59,509 nt of DNA from an uncultured Prevotellaceae bacterium (GTDB lineage Bacteria; Bacteroidota; Bacteroidia; Bacteroidales; Bacteroidaceae), in assembly GCA_900313235.1 (NCBI GenBank), contig OMQN01000021.1, positions 1-59,509 on the forward strand, read 5' to 3'. Under the pieces are notes generated by a model that worked only from the letters and a program-made list of their open reading frames with translations, did not search any database and was not told the origin of the DNA. A program made the translations under genes and the position numbers. Shown here in pieces: positions 34,410-45,115 of this stretch. Positions within the stretch are counted from its first letter, which is position 1, and every line of letters starts with the position of its first letter.

Positions 34410-34468
34410 TGGTACCTCCAGGAATCGAACCGGGGACACACGGATTTTCAGTCCGATGCTCTACCAAC
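34410..34468 (-). pseudogene. 5'-truncated tRNA-Phe (GAA)
   Basis: On the minus strand: D-loop remnant GTTGGTAGAGC, anticodon arm GGACTGAAAATCC (anticodon GAA), variable loop, T-loop TTCGATT and 3' acceptor strand AGGTACC. The 5' acceptor strand (expected to pair with AGGTACC), bases 8-9 and the 5' half of the D stem are absent: the promoter-side sequence CGAAAGGA joins directly to AGTTGG. The outer anticodon-stem pair and the middle T-stem pair are also mismatched. A promoter and a terminator are retained. Either a decayed gene or an assembly deletion. Confidence 0.75.
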
Positions 34469-34487
34469 TTCCTTTCGTTTGCGGGTG

Positions 34488-34495
34488 CAAAGGTA
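34488..34495 (-). promoter_or_regulatory. -7 box of the tRNA-Phe-like gene
   Basis: Minus-strand TACCTTTG, 19 bases before the first recognisable tRNA base. Confidence 0.65.
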
Positions 34496-34567
34496 CGAAG
34501 AAAAAAGTAATTGACCAAACTTTTCTCCAATTATTTTTCAATAGAGGCTAAAAAAGTGCTTTTTTGT

Positions 34568-34598
34568 TTTGTAATTCACTTGCTTTGCACTACCTTTG
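34568..34598 (+). promoter_or_regulatory. Promoter for membrane AraC regulator
   Basis: TTTG 34568-34571, 19-nt spacer, TACCTTTG 34591-34598; only 7 bases before ATG 34606. Confidence 0.75.
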
Positions 34599-34605
34599 CA
34601 TTGTT

Positions 34606-35643
34606 ATGGCAGACTATATGAATTTATCGGCTTTCCTGATTGGCGTAACGACGGCCTTCTTTGCTATCTTTGCCCTGCATATTCTGTTCTGGCGAAAGAC
34701 ACGTACCCGTTTCCAGACGATATTAGGCTGTGTGATGGCTATATGGGCAATATGGAATGCAAAAGACTTGGTGATGACATTCCCTGGTATGTACACCGAT
34801 AAAGTACTTGACTGGATACTGCTGATTGACGGTTGGTCAGCGCTAACCTTTACCGTATTGATCTTTGAGGTAGTTATTCCTTACTGGCTGACGCTGCGAA
34901 GGATGCTTCTGCTGGCATTCCCCTTTGCTCTGTTTACTGCACTCTATTGTGTGTGGCCTGACCAACGTGTGCTCTATACTTACCTAGCCTACCTGTGCTG
35001 CTATGCCTTGACGGTTATCATCATTGCCTATGTCAAGATGAAGCATTACCTTATTTATATACGCAAGAATTATTCTAATATCGACAATATTGATGTGGCC
35101 TGGCTGAAACCTGTGTTCTGCTTTGCTATTGTCAGTCAGTTGATGTGGCTGTTTACCTCACTGATAGGAACAGTGGTGACAGATATCGTCTACTATTTGT
35201 CTGCTATCATACTTTGGCTGATGGTGCTGTACTACAGTTGGGACTTTCGTCCTATCGTTGTCGACAAGACTGCTGAGGCAGAACTCGCTAATGGCAACAA
35301 GAATATTGTCCCCATTGCCGAAGGAACATTGGAAAAGTTGGTGGAGCAGCAAAAACTCTATCTGAAGAAAGACTTGACGCTGTCTGACTTGGCAGCGGCA
35401 ATGAACAGCAACCGCACCTATGTGAGTAAATACCTCAGTCAGGTGCTGGGAGTGACGTTCTATGACTATATCAATCAACTACGCATAGAGCGTGTCAGTA
35501 TTCCCTTGTTGCGAGAACATCCGGAATACAAACTCGACTATGTGGCTCAAGTGAGTGGCTTTGCCTCTATCTCTACCTTTCGCCGTGCTTTCTTCAAACT
35601 GACAGGACAGACTCCCAGCCAGTATGAGGCTGCACAGATGTAG
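34606..35643 (+). CDS. Membrane-anchored AraC-family transcription regulator
   Basis: 345 residues. About six or seven N-terminal membrane segments (8-215), then a linker and a C-terminal AraC HTH domain (about 250-342: LTLSDLAAAMNSNRTYVSKYLSQ, DYINQLRIERVSIPLL, YVAQVSGFASISTFRRAFFKLTG). Likely couples a membrane-sensed signal to nearby or distant genes; the ligand is unknown. ATG 34606 fits the promoter just upstream; the longer frame runs through it. Confidence 0.85.
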   Translation: MADYMNLSAFLIGVTTAFFAIFALHILFWRKTRTRFQTILGCVMAIWAIWNAKDLVMTFPGMYTDKVLDWILLIDGWSALTFTVLIFEVVIPYWLTLRRMLLLAFPFALFTALYCVWPDQRVLYTYLAYLCCYALTVIIIAYVKMKHYLIYIRKNYSNIDNIDVAWLKPVFCFAIVSQLMWLFTSLIGTVVTDIVYYLSAIILWLMVLYYSWDFRPIVVDKTAEAELANGNKNIVPIAEGTLEKLVEQQKLYLKKDLTLSDLAAAMNSNRTYVSKYLSQVLGVTFYDYINQLRIERVSIPLLREHPEYKLDYVAQVSGFASISTFRRAFFKLTGQTPSQYEAAQM

Positions 35644-35677
35644 AACGTATTACCTTATAATATATATGTTCTCCCAT

Positions 35678-35711
35678 AAAAACGATGCCAAGTGGTTACT
35701 TGGCATCGTTT
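35678..35711 (-). terminator. Terminator overlapping the thiL stop
   Basis: 14-bp perfect stem AAACGATGCCAAGT/ACTTGGCATCGTTT with a GGTT loop; the minus strand continues TTT. The last thiL codons (NDAK, stop) are inside the stem. Confidence 0.85.
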
Positions 35712-36781
35712 CCGTTGCTCAGGGGGTTCCACCCTTGGGCTTTTAGTTCAAATTCTTGGTTGTCGCGGGTAACGAGGACGTGGCCAAGACTCTTGTTGGT
35801 GATGTGACCGATGAGCTTGACATCCTCTATCTGCTGAATTTTCTCGTGGTCGCCAATGGGGACGGTGAAGAGCAGCTCATAGTCCTCACCACCATTGAGC
35901 GCACAGGTGGTGACATTCATGTTCAGTTCCTCGGCCATCACAGCTGTCTGGTAGTCGATGGGCAGCTGCTTCTCGAAGATGCGGCAGCCTACCTGACTCT
36001 GCTTGCAGATGTGCATCAGTTCACTGCTGAGTCCGTCACTGATGTCCATCATGGACGTAGGACGGATGCCGGCTTCGCGCAACTTCTGGATGATGTCGCC
36101 ACGGGCTTCGGTCTTCAACTGTCGCTGCAAGAGGTATTCCTTGCCGGCGAAGTCGGGTTGGAAGTCGGGAATGTTGACGGAAGAACCGTCAGCAGCATGC
36201 TTGCGCTTGGCCTCCTCTACCATCTGGTAATAGACGGACTTCTCGCGCTCCAGCAGTTGCAGACCCATATAGGCTGCGCCGAGGTCGCCACTGACACAGA
36301 CAAGGTCGGTCTCTTTGGCACCATGGCGGTAGACGATGTCTTCCTTGCGTGCCTCGCCGATGCAGGTGATGCTGATAGCTAGACCTGTGTAGCTGCTCGT
36401 GGTGTCGCCCCCCACGATATCTACGCCCCACTTGTCGCAGGCGGCGCGTAGTCCTACGTAGAACTGCTCAATATCTTCTACTGTGAAACGCTTGCTGAGG
36501 GCCAGCGATACCGTCATCTGGCGCGGTGTGCCGTTCATGGCGAAGATGTCACTGATGTTGACCATGGCCGACTTGTAACCCAGATGCTGCAGGGTGATAT
36601 ACGTCAGATCAAAGTGGACACCCTCCATGAGCATGTCGGTAGTGACAAGTACCTCACTGTCGGGATAGTGAAGTACGGCGCAGTCGTCGCCCACGCCGTA
36701 CTTTGTTGATTGATTGTTGGGCTTGATGTCTTGGGTAAGACGGTCTATCAGCCCGAATTCTCCAATGTTTGCTATTTCCAT
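35696..36781 (-). CDS. thiL: Thiamine-monophosphate kinase
   Basis: 361 residues. GVGDDCAVLHYPDSEVLVTTDMLMEGVHFD is the Mg-ATP site; NISDIFAMNG, GGDTTSS, MDISDGLSSEL and GGEDYELLFT complete the family pattern. Makes thiamine pyrophosphate from thiamine phosphate. A loop near residue 195 (KHAADGSSVNIPD) looks inserted and carries a 17-nt hairpin element. No other thiamine gene is in the window. Confidence 0.93.
   Translation of the reverse strand: MEIANIGEFGLIDRLTQDIKPNNQSTKYGVGDDCAVLHYPDSEVLVTTDMLMEGVHFDLTYITLQHLGYKSAMVNISDIFAMNGTPRQMTVSLALSKRFTVEDIEQFYVGLRAACDKWGVDIVGGDTTSSYTGLAISITCIGEARKEDIVYRHGAKETDLVCVSGDLGAAYMGLQLLEREKSVYYQMVEEAKRKHAADGSSVNIPDFQPDFAGKEYLLQRQLKTEARGDIIQKLREAGIRPTSMMDISDGLSSELMHICKQSQVGCRIFEKQLPIDYQTAVMAEELNMNVTTCALNGGEDYELLFTVPIGDHEKIQQIEDVKLIGHITNKSLGHVLVTRDNQEFELKAQGWNPLSNGNDAK
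36175..36191. repeat. 17-nt hairpin element inside thiL
   Basis: TGACGG-AAGAA-CCGTCA: 6-bp perfect stem, same loop as the trpC copy; encodes DGSSV. Confidence 0.55.
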
Positions 36782-36822
36782 TCTTTTCTTTATTTCTTGC
36801 GGGAAAACCGCAATACACTCGA

Positions 36823-37635
36823 TTACGCAGTGCGTTTAATCATTTCACGCATGATCTCGGTCATCAGTGGCTGAGCCTTGTCGGCAGCTTCCTGTACTTC
36901 TTCATGACTGACTTCTACAGGGTTGTCGAAGCCGCCGAGGTCAGTTACCACGCTGATGCCGAAGGTGCGGATGCCGCAGTGATGAGCTACGATAACCTCT
37001 GGAACGGTAGACATGCCCACCGTATCACCGCCTAAGGTGCGATACATGCGATACTCGGCAGGCGTCTCGAAGGTAGGACCTGTGGTACCTACATAGACAC
37101 CGTATACCAGGCGGATGTTCTTCTCCTTGGCAATTTGTGTGGCCAGATTGATTAGTTCATGGTCGTACGCTTCGTGCATGTCTGGGAAGCGAGGACCTGT
37201 GGGGAAGTTCTTGCCACGCAGCGGGTGCTCGGGGAAGAAATTGATGTGGTCGGTAATCACCATGAGGTCGCCAATCTTGAAGGCGGGGTTCATGCCACCG
37301 GCAGCATTCGAGACAAAGAGCGTCTTGATGCCCAACTCGTACATCACGCGGACGGGGAACGTCACCTCTTTCATATTGTAGCCCTCGTAGTAGTGGAACC
37401 GGCCCTGCATAGCCATAATGTCTACACCACCGAGCTTACCAAAGATGAGGGCACCGGCGTGTCCTTCTACGGTAGATATGGGGAAGTTGGGAATCTGAGC
37501 GTAGGGTATTTCGAGTTTGTCAGTTATTTCTGAAGCTAATTGTCCGAGGCCTGTTCCCAGGATGATTGCTGTTTTTGGGTTTGTGGTCATCCTTTCTCTT
37601 AACCAGGATGCTGTTTCTTGAATTTTTGTGTACAT
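36823..37635 (-). CDS. Purine-nucleoside phosphorylase
   Basis: 270 residues, trimeric PNP family: [45 protein letters not shown], and [26 protein letters not shown]. Splits purine nucleosides with phosphate. The 5' end overlaps lpxK by 116 bases in a different frame; a later in-frame Met (37590) would still overlap by 71 bases and would remove the usual N-terminal helix. Confidence 0.93.
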   Translation of the reverse strand: MYTKIQETASWLRERMTTNPKTAIILGTGLGQLASEITDKLEIPYAQIPNFPISTVEGHAGALIFGKLGGVDIMAMQGRFHYYEGYNMKEVTFPVRVMYELGIKTLFVSNAAGGMNPAFKIGDLMVITDHINFFPEHPLRGKNFPTGPRFPDMHEAYDHELINLATQIAKEKNIRLVYGVYVGTTGPTFETPAEYRMYRTLGGDTVGMSTVPEVIVAHHCGIRTFGISVVTDLGGFDNPVEVSHEEVQEAADKAQPLMTEIMREMIKRTA

Positions 37636-38686
37636 AGTCTATAATTTGTTGGTTAAACACTTCTGCCTGATTTTGCAAGATGCTGACGTTGATAGGTAAT
37701 ACGTAAAGATGGTTGCGCACCTCTTCACTCAGCCCTTCAGCCAGCTTGAGACGCGTGGCATCCTTCTCTGTCGTGATAATCAGTCGCGGCTCAGCAAGGG
37801 AAGCAAAGCTGTCGTTGATGAGGGCAATGTCTTTCTCCTTGAAGTTGTGATGGTCACTGAAACTGAGGGGCTTCAGGTGTGGAATGAGCGGCTTCAAGTC
37901 GTGTGTCATCTGCTGTGGCGAGGCTATGCCTGTCAACAGGAGAACGTGATGGCTCTTGAGTTGCGACAATGTGACAGTGCTGTCTCCTCCAAAGAGCGGC
38001 TGTAGGTCACCATACTCAATGGTCGAGAAGAACAGACGCTGGTAGGGGTACAGGTTCATCGCCTTGGTGATGACGCGATACTCCATGGGTTTGAGGCGCT
38101 TCGGACATTTGGTGATGATGACGATGTCCGCACGGTCTTTACCGCTCAGTGGTTCACGTAGTCTTCCGGCTGGCAACAACTCGTCGTAGATGATCAGACG
38201 GTGATAGTCGACCAGCAAGATGTTGATGCCAGGCTTGACATAACGATGCTGGAAAGCGTCGTCCAACAGGATGACATCGATTTTCTTGTCGTTCTCCACC
38301 AGCGTATCAATACCATGACAGCGGTTCTTGTCTACTGCCACGATGACTTCTGGATACTTCTGCTTCATCTGGTAGGGCTCGTCACCAATCTCCGACACAG
38401 TGGTGTCTGACGAAGCCTGAACGAAGCCCCTGCTCTTGCGCTTGTAGCCACGGCTGAGCACGGCAGTATGGAAGGTGTCTTTCAGCAAGCGGATGAGATA
38501 CTCCACATGGGGAGTCTTGCCGCTACCGCCTACGGTGATGTTACCGACGGCAATGACGGGTACGTCGAAACTGCGACTCTTCAGTATGCCGATACTGAAG
38601 AGTGTATTGCGCAGATTGACTGCAAGGCCATACAACCAACTCAGTGGCAGTAGCCATTTGTTGATTTTGATGAAGTCGCCTTCCAT
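37520..38686 (-). CDS. lpxK: Tetraacyldisaccharide 4'-kinase (lipid A synthesis)
   Basis: 388 residues. N-terminal membrane-associated helix ([19 protein letters not shown]), P-loop [18 protein letters not shown] near 50, then [23 protein letters not shown] and [11 protein letters not shown]. Phosphorylates the 4' position of the lipid A precursor at the inner membrane. The last ~38 residues (basic, [20 protein letters not shown]) are read in the +1 frame of the PNP gene. Confidence 0.93.
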   Translation of the reverse strand: MEGDFIKINKWLLPLSWLYGLAVNLRNTLFSIGILKSRSFDVPVIAVGNITVGGSGKTPHVEYLIRLLKDTFHTAVLSRGYKRKSRGFVQASSDTTVSEIGDEPYQMKQKYPEVIVAVDKNRCHGIDTLVENDKKIDVILLDDAFQHRYVKPGINILLVDYHRLIIYDELLPAGRLREPLSGKDRADIVIITKCPKRLKPMEYRVITKAMNLYPYQRLFFSTIEYGDLQPLFGGDSTVTLSQLKSHHVLLLTGIASPQQMTHDLKPLIPHLKPLSFSDHHNFKEKDIALINDSFASLAEPRLIITTEKDATRLKLAEGLSEEVRNHLYVLPINVSILQNQAEVFNQQIIDYVHKNSRNSILVKRKDDHKPKNSNHPGNRPRTISFRNN

Positions 38687-38710
38687 GTTCTTTGATATTC
38701 CTAAACTCCT

Positions 38711-40486
38711 TTACTTGATTACTGAGAAGTAGGGCAGACGAGCCTGGATGGCCGACTGTTTGTTCATACTCTTCAGATAGGTAAAGGGCTCGTAGTACTC
38801 ACCCATCGTCTCACGCAGCTGTTCGTCCAGGTAGTTGCCATTATTTACCTTGCTGGTCAGACTCTCCCACCAGCTGGGCTCGTCAGGATAATTGGCTGTG
38901 TAGTATTCGTTGGCCTTGGCAAGTTTGGCAGCCTTCTTGACTGCGTCGTCCAGCGAACCGATGGCGTCAATGAGTTTGATGTTCAGTGCATCGTTGCCCA
39001 GCCATACACGACCTTGAGCAATCTCCTCAACCTGTTCGACAGACATCTTGCGACCGTCAGCAACACGTTTGCGGAACAACTCGTAGCCGCGACCGATGTA
39101 TTTGTCAAGCAGTGCGAGCTCTTCAGCATTGAACGGACGGGCCATCGTGCCGAAGGTAGCCAGTTTGTTGGTCTTTACCTCGTCAAACTTGATGCCCAAC
39201 TTGTCAGTCAGCAGACCGCTGAAGTCGGGGAACATGCCGTAGATGCCGATGCTACCGGTGATCGTCGTCGGGTCACTGTAGATGTAGTTGGCACCACAGC
39301 TGATATAGTAACCGCCCGATGCAGCATAGCCACCCATCGAAACCACCACAGGTTTCTTGGCCTTGAGGTTCTGTACGGCGTGCCAGATCTGCTCAGACGC
39401 ATAGGCAGAACCACCAGGAGAGTTGACGCGTAGTACAACGGCCTTGACATCGTTGTCGTTCATCAGGTCTTCCAAGTCTTTGCATACAGTAGAAGCCACG
39501 ATAGAGTGACCTTGTGATAGTGCGCTACCTGTCTCGGAGTCTACAATGTCGCCATAGGCGTAATAAATGGCAATCTTCTCGCCCTCATTATCCTTCTTGA
39601 CAGCCACACCTTCCATGTCTGCCAGTGTCAACTGGTTGATCTTCTCGCTCTGGTCTATCTTCAGACGCTTTTTGATCTCACCCTTTACTTCGTCGGTATA
39701 AAGCAGTTTGTCGACAAACTTCATACGTACCAGGTCTTTCGGATTGTTGAGTGCTACATAGCGGTCAGCGTATGCGTTCAGAGAATCGACGCTGATATGG
39801 CGACTCTTGGAAACGTCGTTGAGCATCACTTTCCAGATGCCGTTGATATAGGCTGTTACCTGTTCGCGGTTGGGCTCGCTCATGTTGTCGGCGGTCATCA
39901 TCTCAGGGGCACTCTTATACTTGCCTACCTTACAGAGTTGATACTTTACGCCAAACTTAGCCAACAGGTCCTTGACGAAATAGGGGGTAGAGGCCAGACC
40001 GTGCCAGTCTACCATACCCTGTGGGTTCAGGTAGATGTTGTCGGCTACGCTACATATATAATAGGTAGACTGTGTGTAACTGTCTGCATAGGCCACAATC
40101 CACTTACCAGACTTCTTGAAGTCGAGCAGAGCCTCGCGGATGGCATGGGTGGAAGCAGGGGTGTCGCTGTTGAAGATGCCAGCCTCGATATAGATACCCT
40201 TGATGTCGTCGTTATTTTTAGCCTTTTTGATGGCGGCAATGATATTGTCCAAGCCAAGGTTCTCGCTGACTTGTCCAGAAAGTGCGGACAGGGGGTCTGC
40301 CTGCGTACGCTCCTCCAACTGACCTGAAAGCACCAAGGTGAATACGGTGTTTTCTTCTACCTGAGTGGTTTGGGCACTTGATGCTGCAAGCCCAACAAGA
40401 GAAATAACGCCAAGGATGGCCATTACGATGGTCAACAAGACAATACCGGTAATGGTTGCAAATACATACTTAAGAAAGTCTTTCAT
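38711..40486 (-). CDS. sppA: Signal peptide peptidase SppA, 67-kDa type
   Basis: 591 residues. N-terminal membrane anchor (FLKYVFATITGIVLLTIVMAIL), two tandem Clp/crotonase-like peptidase S49 domains. The N-terminal half supplies the likely general-base Lys (KSGKWIVAYADSYTQSTYY) and the C-terminal half the Ser in LRVNSPGGSAYASEQIW. Degrades cleaved signal peptides in the membrane. -7 box TACCTTTG at 40536-40529. Confidence 0.93.
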   Translation of the reverse strand: MKDFLKYVFATITGIVLLTIVMAILGVISLVGLAASSAQTTQVEENTVFTLVLSGQLEERTQADPLSALSGQVSENLGLDNIIAAIKKAKNNDDIKGIYIEAGIFNSDTPASTHAIREALLDFKKSGKWIVAYADSYTQSTYYICSVADNIYLNPQGMVDWHGLASTPYFVKDLLAKFGVKYQLCKVGKYKSAPEMMTADNMSEPNREQVTAYINGIWKVMLNDVSKSRHISVDSLNAYADRYVALNNPKDLVRMKFVDKLLYTDEVKGEIKKRLKIDQSEKINQLTLADMEGVAVKKDNEGEKIAIYYAYGDIVDSETGSALSQGHSIVASTVCKDLEDLMNDNDVKAVVLRVNSPGGSAYASEQIWHAVQNLKAKKPVVVSMGGYAASGGYYISCGANYIYSDPTTITGSIGIYGMFPDFSGLLTDKLGIKFDEVKTNKLATFGTMARPFNAEELALLDKYIGRGYELFRKRVADGRKMSVEQVEEIAQGRVWLGNDALNIKLIDAIGSLDDAVKKAAKLAKANEYYTANYPDEPSWWESLTSKVNNGNYLDEQLRETMGEYYEPFTYLKSMNKQSAIQARLPYFSVIK

Positions 40487-40528
40487 CTTTTTTGTCTAAA
40501 TTGGTTGTTATGATTTTTTTCAATGTTG

Positions 40529-40536
40529 CAAAGGTA
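40529..40536 (-). promoter_or_regulatory. -7 box of sppA promoter
   Basis: Minus-strand TACCTTTG, 42 bases before the sppA ATG; no clear -33 partner. Confidence 0.55.
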
Positions 40537-40577
40537 TGAATTATTTTTTGAAACAGCAAGAATAATCATGACTTTTT

Positions 40578-40621
40578 GACTGCCAAAGTGTCAGTCTACT
40601 GTGTTTGGCACGGTTTTGGCA
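40578..40621 (+). promoter_or_regulatory. Candidate sigma-54 promoter and upstream dyads for groES-groEL
   Basis: TGGCACGGTTTTGGCA at 40606-40621 has GG at -24 and GC at -12 with exactly 10 bases between, one mismatch from the TGGCAC-N5-TTGCA consensus. No TAnnTTTG box precedes groES. Upstream are dyads GACTG-N9-CAGTC (40578-40596) and TGCCAAA/TTTGGCA (40581-40587, 40604-40610), possible sites for an activator or repressor. No CIRCE element (TTAGCACTC dyad) is present. Confidence 0.5.
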
Positions 40622-40671
40622 GAACAACGAGCAGAAAACATAAAAGTCTAATTTAAAAATATTGAGGTATT

Positions 40672-40944
40672 ATGAACATTAAACCATTAGGAGACCGCGT
40701 GCTGGTAGTTCCTGCACCGGCAGAAGAGAAAATCGGTGGTATCATTATTCCTGACACCGCTAAGGAGAAACCCCTTCATGGCACCATCAAGGCCGTTGGT
40801 AATGGCACCAAGGACGAAGAGATGATTCTGAAGGCTGGCGACGAGGTGCTGTATGGCAAGTACAGTGGCACAGAGCTGGAGTTCGAAGGTGAGAAGTATC
40901 TGATGATGCGTCAGAGCGACGTTCTTGCAGTCATCGAGAAATAA
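40672..40944 (+). CDS. groS: Co-chaperonin GroES
   Basis: 90 residues, starts [20 protein letters not shown], with the mobile-loop region [14 protein letters not shown] and the end SDVLAVIEK. Heptameric lid of the GroEL cage. Upstream of groEL with a 79-bp gap filled by a 7-bp repeat array. Confidence 0.97.
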   Translation: MNIKPLGDRVLVVPAPAEEKIGGIIIPDTAKEKPLHGTIKAVGNGTKDEEMILKAGDEVLYGKYSGTELEFEGEKYLMMRQSDVLAVIEK

Positions 40945-40959
40945 TTATTAACATGCTAT

Positions 40960-42655
<1,696 letters not shown>

Positions 42656-42684
42656 GTCACTGATTTATCGATTTTATTTATCCG

Positions 42685-42722
42685 GGAACCGATTGCCGTC
42701 AAGGCAGTCGGTTCCTGTTTTT
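42685..42722 (+). terminator. Terminator after groEL
   Basis: 13-bp stem GGAACCGATTGCC/GGCAGTCGGTTCC (one G-U pair), 5-nt loop, then TGTTTTTA. Confidence 0.88.
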
Positions 42723-42755
42723 ATGATGTGCTGATGAAAAAAAGCCGTTAAATCC

Positions 42756-42787
42756 TTTGGATTTTTCCTCACTTCTTCGTATCTTTG
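42756..42787 (+). promoter_or_regulatory. Promoter for DUF4450 gene
   Basis: TTTG 42756-42759, 20-nt spacer, TATCTTTG 42780-42787; 8 bases before ATG 42796, which decides the start over the upstream frame. Confidence 0.75.
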
Positions 42788-42795
42788 CATCAAGT

Positions 42796-45108
42796 ATGAA
42801 CAAAATACTGGCTCTGCTGTTACTATTGACCTGCAGTTGGATGACGACAAGCAGCTACAATTATCGCCCTTCCGGACGAGCATTCGTCTGTGTCAATGGC
42901 GATAATAAACTGACGCGTACGCTCTATGGGGCTACTGCCGACTATGTGTTGCAGACCAGTGACCGCCCCGTTTTTGTGGTTGTTCAGAATAAAGACTTCT
43001 GCCAGTTGTCTTTCCGCATCAACGATGTGGAGCTGGAGAAAGCCGACTACTGCTTGTCACGCTATCAGGATGGCATGCGAAGCTATGAGGTGAAGCATCC
43101 GTCGTGGGGAAAGAAAGCAATAGTACGTATCAAGGTAGTGGTAGGACAGCAAAACAACTGTGTTGTGTGGCGACTGCGTGTGGCCAACTTCGACGGTCCT
43201 GTCAAGTTGGACTTACCTCACCAGCAGGCTTCCGTCAACTTTTCCGAGGATATCTACCTTTCCTGCAATAACTTGACATTCTCGTTCCTGCCTGTGCGCC
43301 GTGGTGAGGAACTCTTTGAGCGCATGGAGAGCGACATGCAAGTGTTGGCTTCGGCCATTACCATCCGCACCCCCGACAAGTACATCAATCCGCTGGGCAG
43401 CACCCTGTCTGCCGTCAAGGAGAAAGTGCAGAACAAGTCTATTGAAGAGAAACTCTGGCAGTTACGCTACGATGCCAATCGCGACGCCATGGAGCGCCTG
43501 TGGCCTTCGATAGAGAACTATGTGCAGTCGATAGACGATACACAGCTGTCAACACCCCTGCTTGCCAAGAGCTATTGGCTGAATACCATGGCAGCGCGCA
43601 TCGCAGCTCTTACTCATCACGATGGTGCTACCTATTTCGCCAAAGCCGACGGCATCTTTGAACGCCTTCAGTCGGAACTGTGGATGGCTGATAAAGGCTG
43701 TTGGGCAGAGATGAAGGAGAACGGGGGCTTGCAGCGTCTGTATGATACACCAGCCCTATGGTCTGTCTATTCTCCTATCGTCTATGACGCCTGTACCCCT
43801 GAACAGGCCTATCAGGCTACAAAGTATATGGATCGTGAGATTCCGCATATCCCCGTGACTTCCGAACTTTCTACCCTGGCCACCAGCAATTGGATGCCTT
43901 ATACGTGGGATATGAATAATGTCAGTCCTGCCGCGGTTATGCAGGCCGCATTGGCATGTTTCAAGGCTGGCCGCAGTGAGGAGGGCTTCCGGCTGATGAA
44001 GGCCAACATCATCGACCAGATGTTTGATGGACAGTCACCAGGTAACTTTGAACAGACCAGCAAGTTTGATGTGGTGAACGGTGCCCAGGGACGTGACGAT
44101 GCCGACTGTATCAGTGCGACGGCACGTACGCTGATAGAAGGGCTCTATGGCATACGCCCTGATGCTTTCAGCCGTCGTTGCATCATCCATCCGGGGTTCC
44201 CTGACAAGTGGGACAGCGCCTCCATCAGTACACCTTATATCGACTATCGTTTCCGTCGACAGGGCAATATTTTGATATACGATGTCACTCAGCATTTCGA
44301 CCGGCCTCAGCAGATTGTGTTGCGCGTCAACTTGGGGAAGGGTGAGTATCGTGACATTGAAGGAACTACTGAGGAGCATCAGGTCTTTACCGTTGCGGCT
44401 CCGCTGAAGTTGCCCGAGGTCTATATGTACAACTCTTATGAGGTGCCGGAGCCTACTGCTGAAGGTACTGATGAGCCCTCCTTTGAACTGAAGTTCCAGA
44501 AGGTGAAACTGGAGGAGTGCTATAACGACTCTCTGACAGCCATCAGTCCCGAGGTTGTCGATACCTTCTTCCGTAAGCAGATTGTCAAAGGCGAATATCT
44601 TATGATGGGTGTTCCTTTCCTGTCGCCTGTCGAGGGACCGAACATCGTCTGTGCATCCTTGTCCGACCGCTATCCTGATAAGGTCAGCATACCCCTCAAA
44701 CACCGTGCCTGGCGTGCTTGGCTGCTGCTGGCAGGTACCACCTCTACCCGTGAGAGTCGCATGGTGAATGGTCTCATCGTTGCTCGCTATGAGGATGGTA
44801 CTGCCGACACCTTGCGACTGGTGAATCCTGACAACTGGTGTCCCATCGAACAGGAATACTACATCAACGACTATTCTTTCCATGCCCTGCAGCCACGACC
44901 CTATCGTGTCAGCCTGGATACGGGTGTCGTCAGTCGCGACCTCTGTAAGGCTTTAGGTATCAAGGGAACCAGCGACCTCATGATTCCTGGCGGTGCTGCA
45001 CAGATGCTCTGCATGCATTTGGATCCGGAAAAGAGAGTTGTCGCCCTCGACATTCTTCCACAGTCCAACCATGTTGTTGTTGGATTGATGGGGCTTACCT
45101 TGCAATAA
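42796..45108 (+). CDS. DUF4450 family exported glycosidase-like protein
   Basis: 770 residues. Signal peptide MNKILALLLLLTCSWMTTSS. A beta-rich N-terminal domain (YNYRPSGRAFVCVNGDNKLTRTLYG) is followed by an alpha/alpha toroid-like central region (about 260-440: WLNTMAARIAALTHHDGATYFAK, AGRSEEGFRLMKANI) and beta-rich C-terminal domains. This fits DUF4450, a Bacteroidota family thought to be related to clan-L or GH-N type glycoside hydrolases; the activity is unproven. DVVNGAQGRDDAD may be part of the active-site face. Confidence 0.75.
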   Translation: MNKILALLLLLTCSWMTTSSYNYRPSGRAFVCVNGDNKLTRTLYGATADYVLQTSDRPVFVVVQNKDFCQLSFRINDVELEKADYCLSRYQDGMRSYEVKHPSWGKKAIVRIKVVVGQQNNCVVWRLRVANFDGPVKLDLPHQQASVNFSEDIYLSCNNLTFSFLPVRRGEELFERMESDMQVLASAITIRTPDKYINPLGSTLSAVKEKVQNKSIEEKLWQLRYDANRDAMERLWPSIENYVQSIDDTQLSTPLLAKSYWLNTMAARIAALTHHDGATYFAKADGIFERLQSELWMADKGCWAEMKENGGLQRLYDTPALWSVYSPIVYDACTPEQAYQATKYMDREIPHIPVTSELSTLATSNWMPYTWDMNNVSPAAVMQAALACFKAGRSEEGFRLMKANIIDQMFDGQSPGNFEQTSKFDVVNGAQGRDDADCISATARTLIEGLYGIRPDAFSRRCIIHPGFPDKWDSASISTPYIDYRFRRQGNILIYDVTQHFDRPQQIVLRVNLGKGEYRDIEGTTEEHQVFTVAAPLKLPEVYMYNSYEVPEPTAEGTDEPSFELKFQKVKLEECYNDSLTAISPEVVDTFFRKQIVKGEYLMMGVPFLSPVEGPNIVCASLSDRYPDKVSIPLKHRAWRAWLLLAGTTSTRESRMVNGLIVARYEDGTADTLRLVNPDNWCPIEQEYYINDYSFHALQPRPYRVSLDTGVVSRDLCKALGIKGTSDLMIPGGAAQMLCMHLDPEKRVVALDILPQSNHVVVGLMGLTLQ

Positions 45109-45115
45109 CGTTAGT

